Assembly (NCBI GenBank): GCA_028565635.1
Contig: JAOXYB010022513.1
Span: 1-52,745, forward strand
Source: Phoronis ovalis
Taxonomy: Eukaryota; Phoronida; Phoronidae
Reading direction: 5' to 3'
DNA length: 52,745 nt
Within the stretch, counting starts at the first letter, position 1, and each line of letters starts with the position of its first letter. Shown piece by piece: positions 34,901 to 46,869 of the stretch. The translations under genes were made by a program, and so were the position numbers. Below the pieces are notes generated by a model that had not been told where the DNA came from, made no database searches, and saw nothing but the letters and a program-made list of their open reading frames with translations.

Positions 34901-37900
34901 TCATGGTTACAAGAAATGTCATTTGCACTGTTTAGTCGAACATTCTACTGTGTCATAAGTGTACCAAATGTTAACTAGCTAAATTGTAACTGTGACACAA
35001 ATATGTTACCTGCTTTTTGAGCATCAGTTTGAAATAGAATATTTCATTATTTCTCAAACATGTTTTAATGGTAAATGGAAAAGCCATAACTCAAAGATAA
35101 AAAAGTCAATACTATGAAGGATATAGCAATGTCAGGTGTCAGCATCCTATGAATTTATTAACAGCTCAACCATGAGATTAAATTCAATTTGACTTTCAGA
35201 AAATCAAGACACCAACAAACAGGATTCTTTAACAGCAAACTTTGACTCAAAGCTCCGTGCTCCATCTCCATGTCTCCTATCATCTTGGCATAGCTGTAGA
35301 AAATTAATTTATGTTCAGAGATCTGCTCAAAAGGGATTTGCAATAGGCTACTGGCCCATACCAGAGAATTTTTGGCCTGATTTAAATCAGACGTCCCCTA
35401 ATCTGGTAAGCCAACTTGTTACCTTTCAGTTCAATTTGTTGGTAATGTGTATTAACAACGTACTTATTTGTTGTAGTTTCAAGATATCACTACTAGGGCA
35501 TTAGGACTTGTATAAGCATTCTTACAATGCAAACTGTTTAAAATGTAGCTATTAATGAATATCATATTTATTGTAAATCAATCTAGGTTTAATTTATTCA
35601 AAATCTGCAATGCATTATAAAAATAAAAGTAGAATCTTGACAGTAAAAAAATGAAGTAAAAGTTTACTTTCCAAAAAGATATTTTTCTGTCATAATCTAC
35701 ATGATGGTCATGGCTTGAAACTGTCACTAGAACAAGTCAGGTTGCTCTGTCATAAATTGCTATAAATAGCTGACTCCTGATGTTTTGTCATCTCTATTAT
35801 TAGAAATGTGAAAATGTGTTATTTTGTCAACAAAATAAGTACTTATGATGAAGTTTAAATTCTGTTTGATAAGGAAAAAGTGAATAGGTTGATATATGTT
35901 GGCAGTAATAAGTATCCAGTTGGATACTTTAATTGTCATTATTAACCTCATTTGTAAATAGTAGCCTTTAAAATTATAAGTGTTCAGAATGTCAATTTAA
36001 GTTATGTTTTATTATGTTTGGCGTCCACAAGCAATTAGAAAATATACTCTACCTTTAAAAACCACTTACAATTTGTAAAAGCATTATAATTTTAATAAAA
36101 ATTGCTGCTAAAAGTTGTATGCATTACTACCATGAAACTTTATATATTTTAGCCTGCAAGAGATGCTCACCCAACTGTCAAATTTAACTGTGCTCCTTGT
36201 GAGCCAATGGTTGTAGAGAATTTCCCATTTGACAAATATGAGATGGAACCGTCACCCCTAACACAATATATTTTAGAAAGAAGACAGCCAAACATCTGCT
36301 GGCAGGTAAATTTTACTTCACCTAGCCACTGTTAAATGCAATAAGAAAGACAATTTTTCACTTAACTTTGTATGTGTTGTTGCAACAAATGCTTTCTTAT
36401 AAGTATTTTTTTTGGACTTCACTGGACTTTTGTAAATATTTGTATTTAAATAGCAAGCTAACCCTGTTTTATAAATTATTAATTAATCCCTTTAAAGCAG
36501 TTAATGTGCTACAGAAATTAAAAACAAGAACTGTTAATTTAAACCAAAATTGTGCAGTTTCTTTATACTAAGGAATGCATTATTATTTCTTAATTTTCAC
36601 CAAGTCACAAATTTCCTCCAGTTGTTCTACTTGTATGTACAAGTTGGCTCAACTAGACTGTAGTATTATAATGTCAGGCAGAGATTGAGCTTAAATGGTA
36701 AATTATACATTGCTATGATTGGCATATTCTAGCTGACTAATCCAGAACTAAGAATTGTGATTCCCTTGTTTTGCAGGTGTTTGTTACTAACAGTGCTAAG
36801 TATAGTGATATTGGGCATCCCTTTGGTTACTTGAAAGCTAGCTCAAACCTTCAGACGGTCAATTTATATGTTATGCCTTATAATTATCCAGTCCTTCTTC
36901 CTATTTTAGGTGGGTATAGTTGTTTAGGTATATGTATTTGTTGGTAAATTTCTTATAAAATGCAATATATCCCACTTTCATGCAACTTGTGGAAAATATT
37001 GATGACAGTTCTTCATATGTATGGAATAAATACATAGCTTCAATTCAGGCTAGGAACAAGAATGTTCAGTAACAAGCAAGTGTTGCTTTATGTTTATTGG
37101 TATTACTTTTTGCCTTAACTGATACAGTGAGAAATAATGTACCTAAAAAATAAATTTTGTTTCTAGTTCATATGTGTAGAGTGCTTGACAACAAAATACA
37201 CATCAGACAATACTGTCTGTTATGTGCATCGTCTAAATATTGTTTATAAAGACAGAAATGCAAAAATGCATTTGTTCAAAAGGTTCGGTGTCATGCTTTT
37301 AGGGGGCAGCCAGTTTGATGAGGCATCCTTTTAAAACTAGGTTATTTATTTATAGCCAGCTCTTGCCCATATCGAGTGCGAGCCTGTGATCACATGACAC
37401 CAGGCCCCACCTTGATTGGACAATTTACCTGCTACTTGGTAATCCAGGTTTGAGCTTTTCTTTGCATCTCTCTTTGCCATTTGCATTAATGACAAAAAAG
37501 AACATGCACAGTCCTCGGTTTTGTTCTGGTTCTGTTTTGTAAATATTAACAGACACTTGTACTTTTACACGCCAATGTGTAACTGCTACAGCTTGTGAAT
37601 AAAAATTGAATAATTGTTGTACCACTGAAAAATTACTGATCTAATGATAATTCTATTGCAGATGAGCTACTAAAAGTATACAAAATGAAGCCAAATCAAA
37701 AATGGAGACAACAGTTTGATAATTATTTAAAAACTATGCCGATTTACTATGCAGGGGTAGGTATTAAAGCTGCCTTTCATAAGACAAATACAGAATCTTC
37801 CTTAGTAGAAAGAGGCTACTTAAATTGGAAACAGAAATAATAGAACTGTGTTTGAGTGTTTAATTTGGTATAGGACTATTTGAGTGTTTAATAATCTCTG

Positions 37901-40900
37901 TTCCCCTACAAAGATGGAAAATGTTTTGTAAACCTTGTTTTATTGTGTATGTGAAAATATAAAAGTATTTTGTAGCCTTTAAGAAGAGCGTTACAAAGAT
38001 TTGGTGCTCCTGGTAATCTAGTTCCGGAGAACATGGACAATTGTTTAAGTTATACAGTTGTTTCTCATCTGAAAAAGTTAAAAAACATGGTAAGTCAAAA
38101 TATCAGGTTGGTAAAGGAACGGTACAAAAATGAATGTATGTAACTTTAAAAGGAAATGATCTCATTCTAACTAGTTTCACTGACTACAGGGCCTGAAAAC
38201 TTTTCTCAAATAAGCTCTGTGCATTTTTTCTGGTTCATCTATGATTTATAAATAAGAACTAATGTTGTGACCATAATATAACGGCCGAAAACTATCCTGA
38301 TAAATTATCATGTTTTGGCGCAGGCAGCCATCTTGGAATTTAACTTTAATATGCAAAAACCAGTTTTCAAATTTGCACAGGTAATCTCATAAAATATTTA
38401 AATTGCTTTTTTCTACCACACATAGAATCTAAAATAAAAACTAATTTTCTGAGAATAAAGCTTATCTTAAGTATCATGTTTTGCTGCATGGTCAATACCC
38501 CTGTTGACGTATTAAAGATGGATGAGGTTCCTCTGGCAGTATGAATAAGCACCATCCATTTGTTAAGTTGGGAAGACCATACAACTAGTATCCTGAGCTT
38601 GTTTCATAGTGTTATTCAACTGTCACATACCACTTTTTTTTTGTTGTAATGATGAAACGTGTGTTTTAGGCAAAGATGGAGTATGAACGTGTGATATCTA
38701 TAGTTGGCCAGCAAACTTCACAGGCGGAAGGAATCAAAGTCACATCAAGGTCAACAACCTCCATTTTAAAACGGAAAGATTTCCACAAAATTTTACAACA
38801 TGTAGGAGGGGATATGACTTTCATGTCAAACATTCAACAGGAACTGAACAAATATGATAGTTTCTTAATAGCTGTGAAAGATAAAGCTATCAAACCTCAA
38901 ATGTTTAGGTAAGATGTCTACCTTCACTGCATTATCTCCTTATATTGGTCAATATGGGGGCTCCACCTGATAGGGGTAGGTTTTCACCATTTTAGTCTGT
39001 TCTAGTCTAGGAAAGAGTGGGTTCTTCACATTTTCAAATTTTAGTCCAGGAAAGTGGTGTTTTTGATGTTTCCATCTAATTCAGAAAAGGAATGGGCATT
39101 TTCAGCTAATTTTTGCCTGGCGGATACAGAAAGGGGATGTTCTGCCTTTTCGGTCCAGGAAAGGTGTGGCGTTTTCGCCTTTTTAGTTCAGGAAAGAGGG
39201 GAGTTTAGGAAGGGTAGCTAAGTCTCCCCATATGCAACATTTGGAAGTGACCATCGGGCATTTGACATCAGGAGTATTATCGGAATATAATTTTGTAGTG
39301 TTTAGTAAAGTGAGAATATCTATTATCAATAGTTATATTACATAATTCAAAGTTTTAATGTGACAAGAAAACAGCATGCGGTGTATAGATGAGGGCTAAG
39401 AAGAACTGATTTTACAAAGGAAGCATGTACTACATGTCTGGCCTAGATTGTTGATTTCTGAAACTTATCTTCCCAACCAAAGTGTATCTCGTCACAAAGT
39501 CTCTATGTAGCAGTATCTCAATGTACTGTTTTGTCTATTGGATATACACATAATTCTATACACTGGTGTTCACTAAATATTCTGTATTCGTATTATGATC
39601 TACATTTTAGAAATGCATTTGACATCCCACGAAAGGGCCTGCTAGATCAGATAGCTAGAATGAGGGCTAATTTCTTGCAGTCACCTGAAACTGGTCCAAG
39701 ATTAGTAGACAATGGTAAAAATTCTTTACTTTAAAGATGAGTGAATATATGTCTTCAGTCTTGCATGAATATTATGCTATGCAGCAAGTTTACTTTAAAA
39801 TGCTAGAATGACCATTCTTGTTGATTATTGACTTTTCTCAAATGTGATGTTTACGGCTAGCCCAGCATTCAACTTTTTTTCAAAAATCATCCGTAATATA
39901 CTTTCACTTAAAATTCCACTTACACTTTCCAAATTTTAAGACAAATTAGAAAAGTTAATTTGTTCATTTATATCTATGTATAATGTAACAGAATGAATAA
40001 TTTATTCTGTATATACTATTTTACATAGTCTGAATAGTGATTAAATTATGAGTCTACTGTTTATACTTGCGTAGTAATATGTACTGCAACCTACTCTGCA
40101 TACACTGTGATTGCATCCAGAACATTTGAATCTGTAAACTTTCTTGCAGATCAAAGACACAGTGTGCCAGTTCAACAAATGGGAAATTACCAAGAATATT
40201 TGAAAAAAATTCCAACACCTCTCAGAGAAATTGATACTCAGCCAGCTAGGTTACATACATTTGGAAATCCATTTAAAGTTAATAAGGTTAGTGCAATATT
40301 ATAACGTGATGTGAACGTGACATTACAGTAGTCTTTGATTTGTCTGTATGAAAAACTATTGTTATAGAGCTAGGACAATGCCTGCGTGTTACAGCAACTT
40401 CCTAGTTCCTGTGGACTATATGCGAGTACTTGGGTCACTAAAACAGTTTGATCATATTTTCCAGAATCTAATGATTGATGAAGCTGATGAAGCTATGCCG
40501 GGACAGGTAAAAGTAAAGCGTCCATCAGAAAGCCCACCCTCATCACCAGGTCCAAGAAAAAGAAAACCTGGGCCGTTGCCAAAAGACTTTCCCTTACGAA
40601 GACCTTTTACACCTCCCATTGATCAACTTTCATCGCCAACAGACAGGCAGTTGTCTGGAGTGCCAGAAGAACAAATAGGTACTTCAGTCTAAATTTTGTT
40701 GGAGGGCTGAGCCAAGCTAGTGTTTTGATTGGTGATGTGCTAATTAGTCAAATGTCAGTCTCACATTGAGATCATATAACAGTGTGGCTTACACTTAATT
40801 AGTCCCTTCTTTGTTAATTCACAGTTTATTCCTGTGTACCATGTGCAACATCCTTTTAACTAAAATATGTTTTCTGTTAATTTCAAGTTAAAAAAATTCT

Positions 40901-41785
40901 TTCTTTTTAGAAAATGAACCACCCACCATAGTTAATAAAGAACCAACTCACATCAATAACGTTGATGTCGCTCAACCTCCTGTGATAACCTCGGAAATGA
41001 ACATTGACATGAAATTAAAGATAAATGTACCTGTAGAAAGTGACATGACTAATTCTGTGATAAATAATGTTGACCATAAAATGGCAAATCATAACTTGAA
41101 GGAAACAAAAGCATGGGAATATAACGTGAAGTTAAAACAGATTGTTGTGAAAGAAGTCAAAAGGCCTGGCAGAGGTATTCATTAAGAAAATATTTTAATA
41201 ATACAAACCATAAAATTATGTACATGTTCTTGGTTTCTGTGTGTGAACCAACTATAAAATGTACATATTTTGCCTATATATATATTTGTGTGGAATACTG
41301 TAATTCATTGCATGAGGCTACAGTTGCTACTTTTCATGTTTTTTTCAATGCCATCAGTATAACAAAATGCATTGTTGAAGTGTTAAAGCTGGATTTACTT
41401 AATATTTGTTACTAAGTACAGGCTTGCCTAAATCTAACTGTTGGAACTAATATTTGTAACCACTATGGAATTCTTGTATAAGCGAAATTTTTTAATGTTT
41501 CGCAGTTATAGCGGAATGTGGGTGCACAGTGAATTTCATTTTGCATATATGCTGCTATTATTATTTGTTTTAGATTATTCGCAATTATTTAACCACATGA
41601 ACAAAGTTCAAGGTCATCTGAATATGAAATGCGCTTTTGTACAGGAAATAATACGAGAGGCTACACGATTCAAGAAAAAGACTCTTGTTGAGATGTTGCA
41701 ACAGTTTGAACAGTCTCTTATGAAATCAGAAGTGAAACGACCTAAAGCTCAATCTCCCTCTGTACATTCAATGATGAGTAGGTGA
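31934..41785 (+). CDS. INTS6: Integrator complex subunit 6
   Basis: Eighteen exons join in phase to 885 aa (human 887): 31934-32044, 32126-32203, 32759-32908, 33479-33568, 33970-34153, 34402-34533, 34807-34848, 35200-35405, 36153-36305, 36777-36909, 37662-37756, 37976-38089, 38670-38908, 39611-39714, 40150-40286, 40465-40678, 40911-41174 and 41574-41785 (stop TGA). The N-terminus FLIDTSASMNQR has the VWA metal site DTSAS (residues 9-13). Further blocks are ELTKEPFRWDQRLF, MCEVTGGRSY, KFNCAPCEPMVV-type Cys motif, HPFGYLKAS, MGNYQEYLKKIPTPLRE, MIDEADE, a Ser/Pro-rich basic linker, and the C-terminal INTS6 domain (REATRFKKKTLVEMLQQFE). Integrator binds RNA polymerase II, cleaves snRNA and other nascent transcripts, and recruits PP2A; INTS6 bridges to the PP2A module. 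Exon 7 is only 42 nt and might be alternatively used. The donor of exon 3 sits in a tandem repeat. Confidence 0.96.
32908..32999. repeat. Four-copy 23-bp tandem repeat spanning the INTS6 exon 3 donor
   Basis: The unit GGTATATCTTGTTAACAGTT plus CTT repeats at 32908, 32931, 32954 and 32977. The first unit begins at the last exon base, so the real donor (GT at 32909) and three identical GTATAT copies (32932, 32955, 32978) follow at 23-bp steps. Read-through from the first donor meets a stop in the third unit. Confidence 0.9.
38954..39236. mobile_element. Non-autonomous element with TTTAGTCCAGGAAAG array in INTS6 intron 13
   Basis: The left end ATATGGGGGCTCC with GATAGGGGTAGG inside, and the right end GTCTCCCCATAT, form imperfect G-rich inverted termini. 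Between them are about six degenerate monomers resembling TTTTAGTCCAGGAAAGNGGTG. The architecture matches the elements at 4355, 10121, 30554 and 45520, but the monomer is different. Boundaries approximate; no clear target duplication. Confidence 0.65.
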
Positions 41786-41899
41786 CATGCATAAGGCTGA
41801 CAAAATTCATCTACTCAGCAGGTGCTCAGTATGTTAAAATGCAATGTCTGTTTTTTAACAATTCAAACACGTAATGGCATTCTTTAGAGTATTAGTCAA

Positions 41900-41909
41900 A
41901 ATAAATAAA
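41900..41909 (+). promoter_or_regulatory. Candidate INTS6 polyadenylation signal
   Basis: Two overlapping AATAAA hexamers (AATAAATAAA) about 115 bp after the INTS6 stop. Confidence 0.5.
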
Positions 41910-42788
41910 AAATGTGTTTAGCTTCTTAAGTATTTCAAATTTTTTGAGAAAATATGAAATCAGAAAAATCAAAATGGTGTTTGGTACTTGATTATGTGCA
42001 TATTTCAATGTTTTGAATATAGTGATTTTGGATAAAAAAATGTTTTTTGACTTGGGCCTGATTTTTACATGTTAAAAGTTGGTTGGCGGCAGGTGTCTCA
42101 GTGCTTCTAAGGTAAATTTGCCTAAGAAACCAAAAACATTGTTTATATTTATTTTGACTAAGTCTATAGCTAATAACAAAAAATATTTCCTTAAAACAAC
42201 TAGCAGATTATACCGAAATTTCATAAAATGTATGCTCTGTCTCTTTCAAGTTAAAATACATACAGAAGTAGATATTATGGCTTTTTGGACTTGGTTGTTT
42301 TCGAGATACTACTGACATGGTCATGTGAGCTAAAAATCAGTTGCTGCTTAAACAGAAATCGATGCCAGTATTTTCTGTCACTGTATTATTATGAATAAAC
42401 AGTGTGTTTGTAATCCAGCTGTTGTTATAACTAGTTCAGGAACATTCTGTACAGTATAAAACTGTTCTAATGAAATAACACTACCGACCACTTGTAAAAA
42501 AAAGTTCTATGCATATTAACATCCTAAAATTTTTTCTTCACTAATTGATGCTTAATGTTATGTTACTGTTAATATTTCTCAACTAATGCTGTCCATGTTA
42601 TTTCAAGGAAATGAAAGTAATTTGTACAACTGTCTATTTCCAGCAAAGTGTCCTTTGCCATGTTATATTTGTTTCTTTATTCAATGCAAGTCTCTAATAT
42701 TTTTATGTTCAGTATTAATCAGCTTTTTACAAGTACATTTTTATCAGATCTATCATGTATATAGTGTCTATGTACAAAGTGTTTTGTA

Positions 42789-42794
42789 TTTATT
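42789..42794 (-). promoter_or_regulatory. Candidate RPP38 polyadenylation signal
   Basis: AATAAA on the minus strand about 46 bp beyond the RPP38 stop (42840-42842). Confidence 0.5.
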
Positions 42795-42839
42795 TTTGCA
42801 GAAAAATAACATTTTTTAATAAAGGCTAATTAATGGTGA

Positions 42840-44893
42840 TTACTTTTTATTCTTTTTTCGTTTTTGTTTCTTCGTAGTGTCCATTTTACCTGTTTTAGCA
42901 CTTTGAAATTCACTCTTTATTTTCTTAGTAACTGGTGAACCTTGTGGTTCTCTTGCAGTGGACTTGTGTTCTTGCAATTTTTGTTTGAAGTTGCCATTTG
43001 GTGTATACACTATCTCAACATTTTGTAAACTATGTTTACATTCATCCAAAGAAATGAAATTGTTTCCAAAATCTTTGTGACATTCGCAGTCTCCTTTCTT
43101 AATATATAAATGAGAATAATCTTTCTTAAGTACAGTTTGCACTGATTTAGTTTCATGTCCATCTGTATCACTCTTCATATTCTGTGATTGAGATTGTATA
43201 ACTAATTGATCATTGGCAAGCAAAGATTCTGGTAAAGTACTACTATCGACACTTTCTGGTTCAGCACCGGCAGATGTACTACTGGATAGCCATGGCATAG
43301 AAATTGGCATTGCATTTTCTGTCAAGAAACTCACGAGATTATCCAACACTTCAAAGGTGTCATCTTTCATGCCACTTTGCTTCTGGAAATATCAAAGTAA
43401 TTAGTAGACATCTTGTTGGAAAATATGGAAAAAATTAATGCAATTGTGAGGTTTCTTATTTAGGTTTAACAACATTATTAATTCATTGCCAGCAGGAATT
43501 TTCAAGTAAATGTCCAGCTAGGCTTTTAATTCTACTAGTAGTACATTTCATTTTGAACACTCTTGAATATTGATTTATTTATTAAGTTATTTACAAATAT
43601 TTTAAAATAGTTAGAATAATATGTGTTACTTACTTTAAGACACTTGGCAGCTAGGAATGGGTTTATTATCACGATTGCTAAACTAAACTTTGGACACTTA
43701 CCTTAAACCCTACTGCACTTATGCAACTAATGTTCATTTCTGGTCCTAGAATTTCTCCAAGTCCAGGAATGCTCATTCCAGGACAGGCTCTAACGCCACA
43801 AAGTTGTGCGAGATGTTTCGTTAGCATTGGTGGCTTCACAGAACGAGATACAAGGACAAATCGTAGAGTGTCTCTTTCCAAAGCTTTAGTCACCGCATTC
43901 ACTCCAAATACAAGTTGATACCTTGAAAATAAAATGTTCAGTGACTATAGCATGATTCCAAATATAAAGTAGGACCCTAACAGTGACTATCTGACTACAA
44001 TATTTATTAATTAATATCTGTCAGAAAAAAGCGCTCTTTGACCATGCTTACTAAGAAGCAAGATATGTAATTAAACTTTCTTTCTGCTGGAAGCCTTTGG
44101 TTTAGTATTAGCGCTCATTTCTGACATTGTTTCTATCCCATATCTATAATAATTACTTTACAGTTCTTATTAAAAAATAAAATCCCCTTAACAAAGATCT
44201 CTCATGTATGGGTGAAATTGCTTTTTTACCTAAGATAATGCATGCTTTCTATTTTAGACATACATAACAATGTAATGCTCAAAAAGAAATATTACAGATC
44301 TGGGGTCCATTGTCGGAAACATCGTAAAGTTATGTTTCCATAGATATTTGATTTTCGTAAATTTCCCAACTTTGTAAAGATACTTACACAAGTCGTAAAA
44401 TTAGAATTGTTTCTGCCAATGATTTACGGAATTGTAACTTTACAATGTTTCCAACAGGGCCTGATAACAATGCTGCTACCTTATTTTTTGTTTTCTTTTA
44501 AAATTGTCATCATCCTTGAGCTTATCAAAGTGAGATTTTCTTTTTACTTTATTCTTTTTGCCACCAAGGAATGGTGGACAAGAGTCGAACCGGAGATCTA
44601 ATTTTTTGAATGTTCTATATCAAAAAATAAAAATTAACTCAAAGGTTAACATTAAAACTTATACATTCCAAGTAATGCTAAATTTTGAATCATTCAAACT
44701 TCACAGTAATGTTTTCTGATTGTATAAAAGAATATAAAAATCAATAATAATAATTATAACATGTATGTACTAAATCTAGAGAATAAACATAATAATCTTG
44801 AAACCTTAATAATTCACAAATTGTTGAACAAAAAATTTCCTTACTGTTGAATTCTGTCTGTAATTTGCTCTTTCTTTTTTTCATTGATGACAT
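42840..44893 (-). CDS. RPP38: Ribonuclease P/MRP protein subunit p38
   Basis: Minus-strand exons 44845-44893 (ATG 44891-44893, MSSMKKRKSK), 44480-44597, 43702-43921 and 42840-43382 (stop TAA) join in phase to 309 aa; human RPP38 is 283. Exon 3 encodes an L7Ae/L30e-type RNA-binding core (LVFGVNAVTKALERDTLRFV, SRSVKPPMLTKHL, ISAVGFK), which in RNase P and MRP recognises kink-turn RNA. The C-terminal exon contains MPWLSSS, matching human SVPWL, and ends in a Lys-rich tail (KKQKRKKNKK) typical of nucleolar proteins. The first two exons are Lys-rich and weakly conserved. The human NPYIIRW-like segment is not found, so a small exon may be missing or the N-terminus is reduced. An acceptor-like TTGTAG just before the ATG suggests an upstream untranslated exon. 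Confidence 0.8.
44302..44463. mobile_element. MITE-like inverted repeat in RPP38 intron 2
   Basis: The left arm GTCGGAAACATCGTAAAGTTA and the right arm TAACTTTACAATGTTTCCAAC are near-perfect inverses, with weaker outer arms GGGGTCC / GGGCCTG. The element is about 160 bp and non-coding. No clear target duplication. Confidence 0.7.
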
Positions 44894-44999
44894 GCCTACA
44901 AGTCGAATAAATTTTAGTCAGTTTTATAATTTTATCATAATAAATGAATGTCTTAAGAGGAAACAATACTTTGTTATTCCAAAATCTGTGGCAGAGGGC

Positions 45000-45500
45000 T
45001 GCTAAATCCACATCTCATTTCAAAAAGTACACCCATGGTAAAAAAATGCTGGAAATATGCTATGATATCAACAGAAAAAAAATTCAAGAAATGCATTTAT
45101 TGAAAGTATATACTCCATCGTGAAATAGATATGATAAAATGTGTCAAATAAACATAAAAAATATATCCTATGGTAAAAATCGAGACTAAAAAAAGAGGGG
45201 TGGCACATATATACAGTCACTTTGCATGAGAGTGTCCTCCCCGGGATTATGGGGTAATGCTTTTTTCATGGGGTGTACGTTTGGCAAATAAGTTTTTATG
45301 ATGTGGTATGTGTATTTTCCATAAAGGATTTTTGGATGTACATTTCCAATTGTATTTCGAGGATTTTTTGCATGGGTTGATGGGGTGTGTATTTTGCAAA
45401 TACATTTTTACCATGGGTTATATGTTTTTTACCTTAGGCCTTAAATACCCACAGTTTTTTGGCAAGTACTCCTGGCATGTTGCTATATTTTTAAATAAAT
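45000..45500. mobile_element. GTGGTAAAT-family relics in opposite orientations
   Basis: In 45000-45243 monomers read ACACCCATGGTAAAAA and ATATCCTATGGTAAAAAT and end in GGGTGGCACATATATACAGT then TCCTCCCCGGG, matching the right end of 4355 and 30554. In 45244-45500 the inverse monomer appears (TTTTTACCATGGGTTATATG, TTTGCAAATACATTTTTACC). Two nested or abutting copies are likely; boundaries unclear. Confidence 0.6.
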
Positions 45501-45519
45501 AAGATACTATCAATATGAC

Positions 45520-45893
45520 CTGGGGGGCACTCTGGGTTCTATCTATATAGGGATGTGCCGCAATAGGGGATCCTGCTTTTTGACCAAATTAGCAGAGAGG
45601 ATCCAGTTCTTTGATCAAAATAAGCACAGAGGATCTGGTTTTTTACCAAATTAGCAAAGTGGATTTGTTTTTTTAATAAACAAGCTGAGTTGATCTGTTT
45701 TTTGACTAAAATAAACCAGTTTCCCAATACACATAAAATTAGCAATCAGCTTTTGTAGTAAAAAAAAAATTAAAGAAATTAAGCAAACCAGTTTTTTGGC
45801 AGGATAAAAATAGTTGAGAGGATCCAGTTTTTAAGCCTGTGTCACACACCCCTACCCAAAATTTTGTGAAGAGCCCCGCTCCCCCTCCATATG
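45520..45893. mobile_element. Non-autonomous element with GAGGATCCAGTTTTTTGACC array
   Basis: The left end CTGGGGGGCACTCTGGG with AGGGATGTGCCGC inside; the right end AGAGCCCCGCTCCCCC with GTGTCACACACCCCTACCC. The interior is about seven monomers around GAGGATCCAGTTTTTTGACCA. Same end design as 10121 with an unrelated monomer. Flanks (CAATATGAC, CCATATGGG) match only partly, so no target duplication is claimed. Confidence 0.75.
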
Positions 45894-45929
45894 GGCTCCT
45901 GTGTAATTTCAGTTTAATACTGACATATT

Positions 45930-46020
45930 GATCCTAACACTTTCCTATTCAAAAACTATAGTCTTTCGAAATTATCAAAAATGATGAAAATTCTCATACA
46001 GCAATGCTCCGATTGTCTGT
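45930..46020. repeat. Left inverted arm upstream of RNASEH2B exon 1
   Basis: The sequence TCCTAACACTTTCCTATTCA..TAGTCTTTCG..AATTCTCATACAGCAATGCTCCGAT is repeated in inverse at 47514-47615 and, for its first 50 bp, directly at 47148. Confidence 0.8.
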
Positions 46021-46869
46021 GTTCGCTATTTATATATTAAGTAAAACATATTTTTTGTGGCACAACATATTTGTAGAATCTTAACTAATGTTAACTCAAT
46101 TAATACATAGCGATGGTAGTGACGTCTCCCAGGCGCATACATTGATTCTCACTTATTTTTAACCATCTAATTTGCGGCTCAGTAATACACGCGTAGATTG
46201 ATCTAGCTTTGTACTTTCTTCCCTTGATAATATTACAAAGTAAGACCATCATGGTATATTTGTAGTAACCAGAGGGGGCGATTAATAAAACAGGGGTCGG
46301 TTATTAGAGGAAATACGGGATTAAGCTTTAAGTTTAATACTGAAGAGTTAAGACTTAAGTGTCAGATTGACCGCTGCAATTAAACCTCAAGGATAGACAA
46401 AGCCTGCTTGTACAGACAGAAAATATCAAACTTTCGCCAACACTTCTTTCTGGTTCTTCCATACCTACCAGTCTACTGTGTACGGAGTACGTAAAATAGT
46501 TTTGAACTCTTGTTTCTTTTTATTTCGAACTGTTTTCTTGCTCTGCTGCGGTGTTAGACCGGGTGCCGCCATTATGCATCAGAAAGATAAATAGGTCAAT
46601 GTGAAGGTCGCTTCAAAACTATGCAAAGTTATTTCTCCACTACACATTTTAACTTCAGTAACTGAGTTATGACGGGGTTATAAAATTGTAAATAGGAAGG
46701 CAATCGTTTACCATGGTCGTACGAATTTTAGTTTATACTGGCCAGGAAAGTGGCCTGTCTCATGAAGATCAGTTGTCTGTCAATTTTCCCGCCAAGAAAG
46801 GTCAAGGTCGAAAATTCAACCTCTGGGATTTGTACTTGTTCGTTTTTTAGATTATTAAATTGGGTTAGA

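Larger units (their letters stand above)
41786..42839. other. Convergent 3' region of INTS6 and RPP38
   Basis: INTS6 (plus) and RPP38 (minus) end toward each other across 1.05 kb. Overlapping AATAAA at 41900-41909 fits INTS6, with later alternatives near 42392 and 42817. On the minus strand AATAAA lies at 42789-42794 for RPP38, so 3' UTRs could overlap if the distal INTS6 sites are used. No other gene seen. Confidence 0.6.
44894..46869. other. Divergent spacer between RPP38 and RNASEH2B, packed with repeats
   Basis: A 2-kb head-to-head region. It contains GTGGTAAAT-type relics (about 45000-45500), another TIR element (45520-45893), and a 90-bp arm (45930-46020) repeated in inverse at 47514-47615. 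The less repetitive 46080-46869 presumably holds the promoters; 46540-46800 includes less AT-rich sequence. No extra coding exon recognised. Confidence 0.6.
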
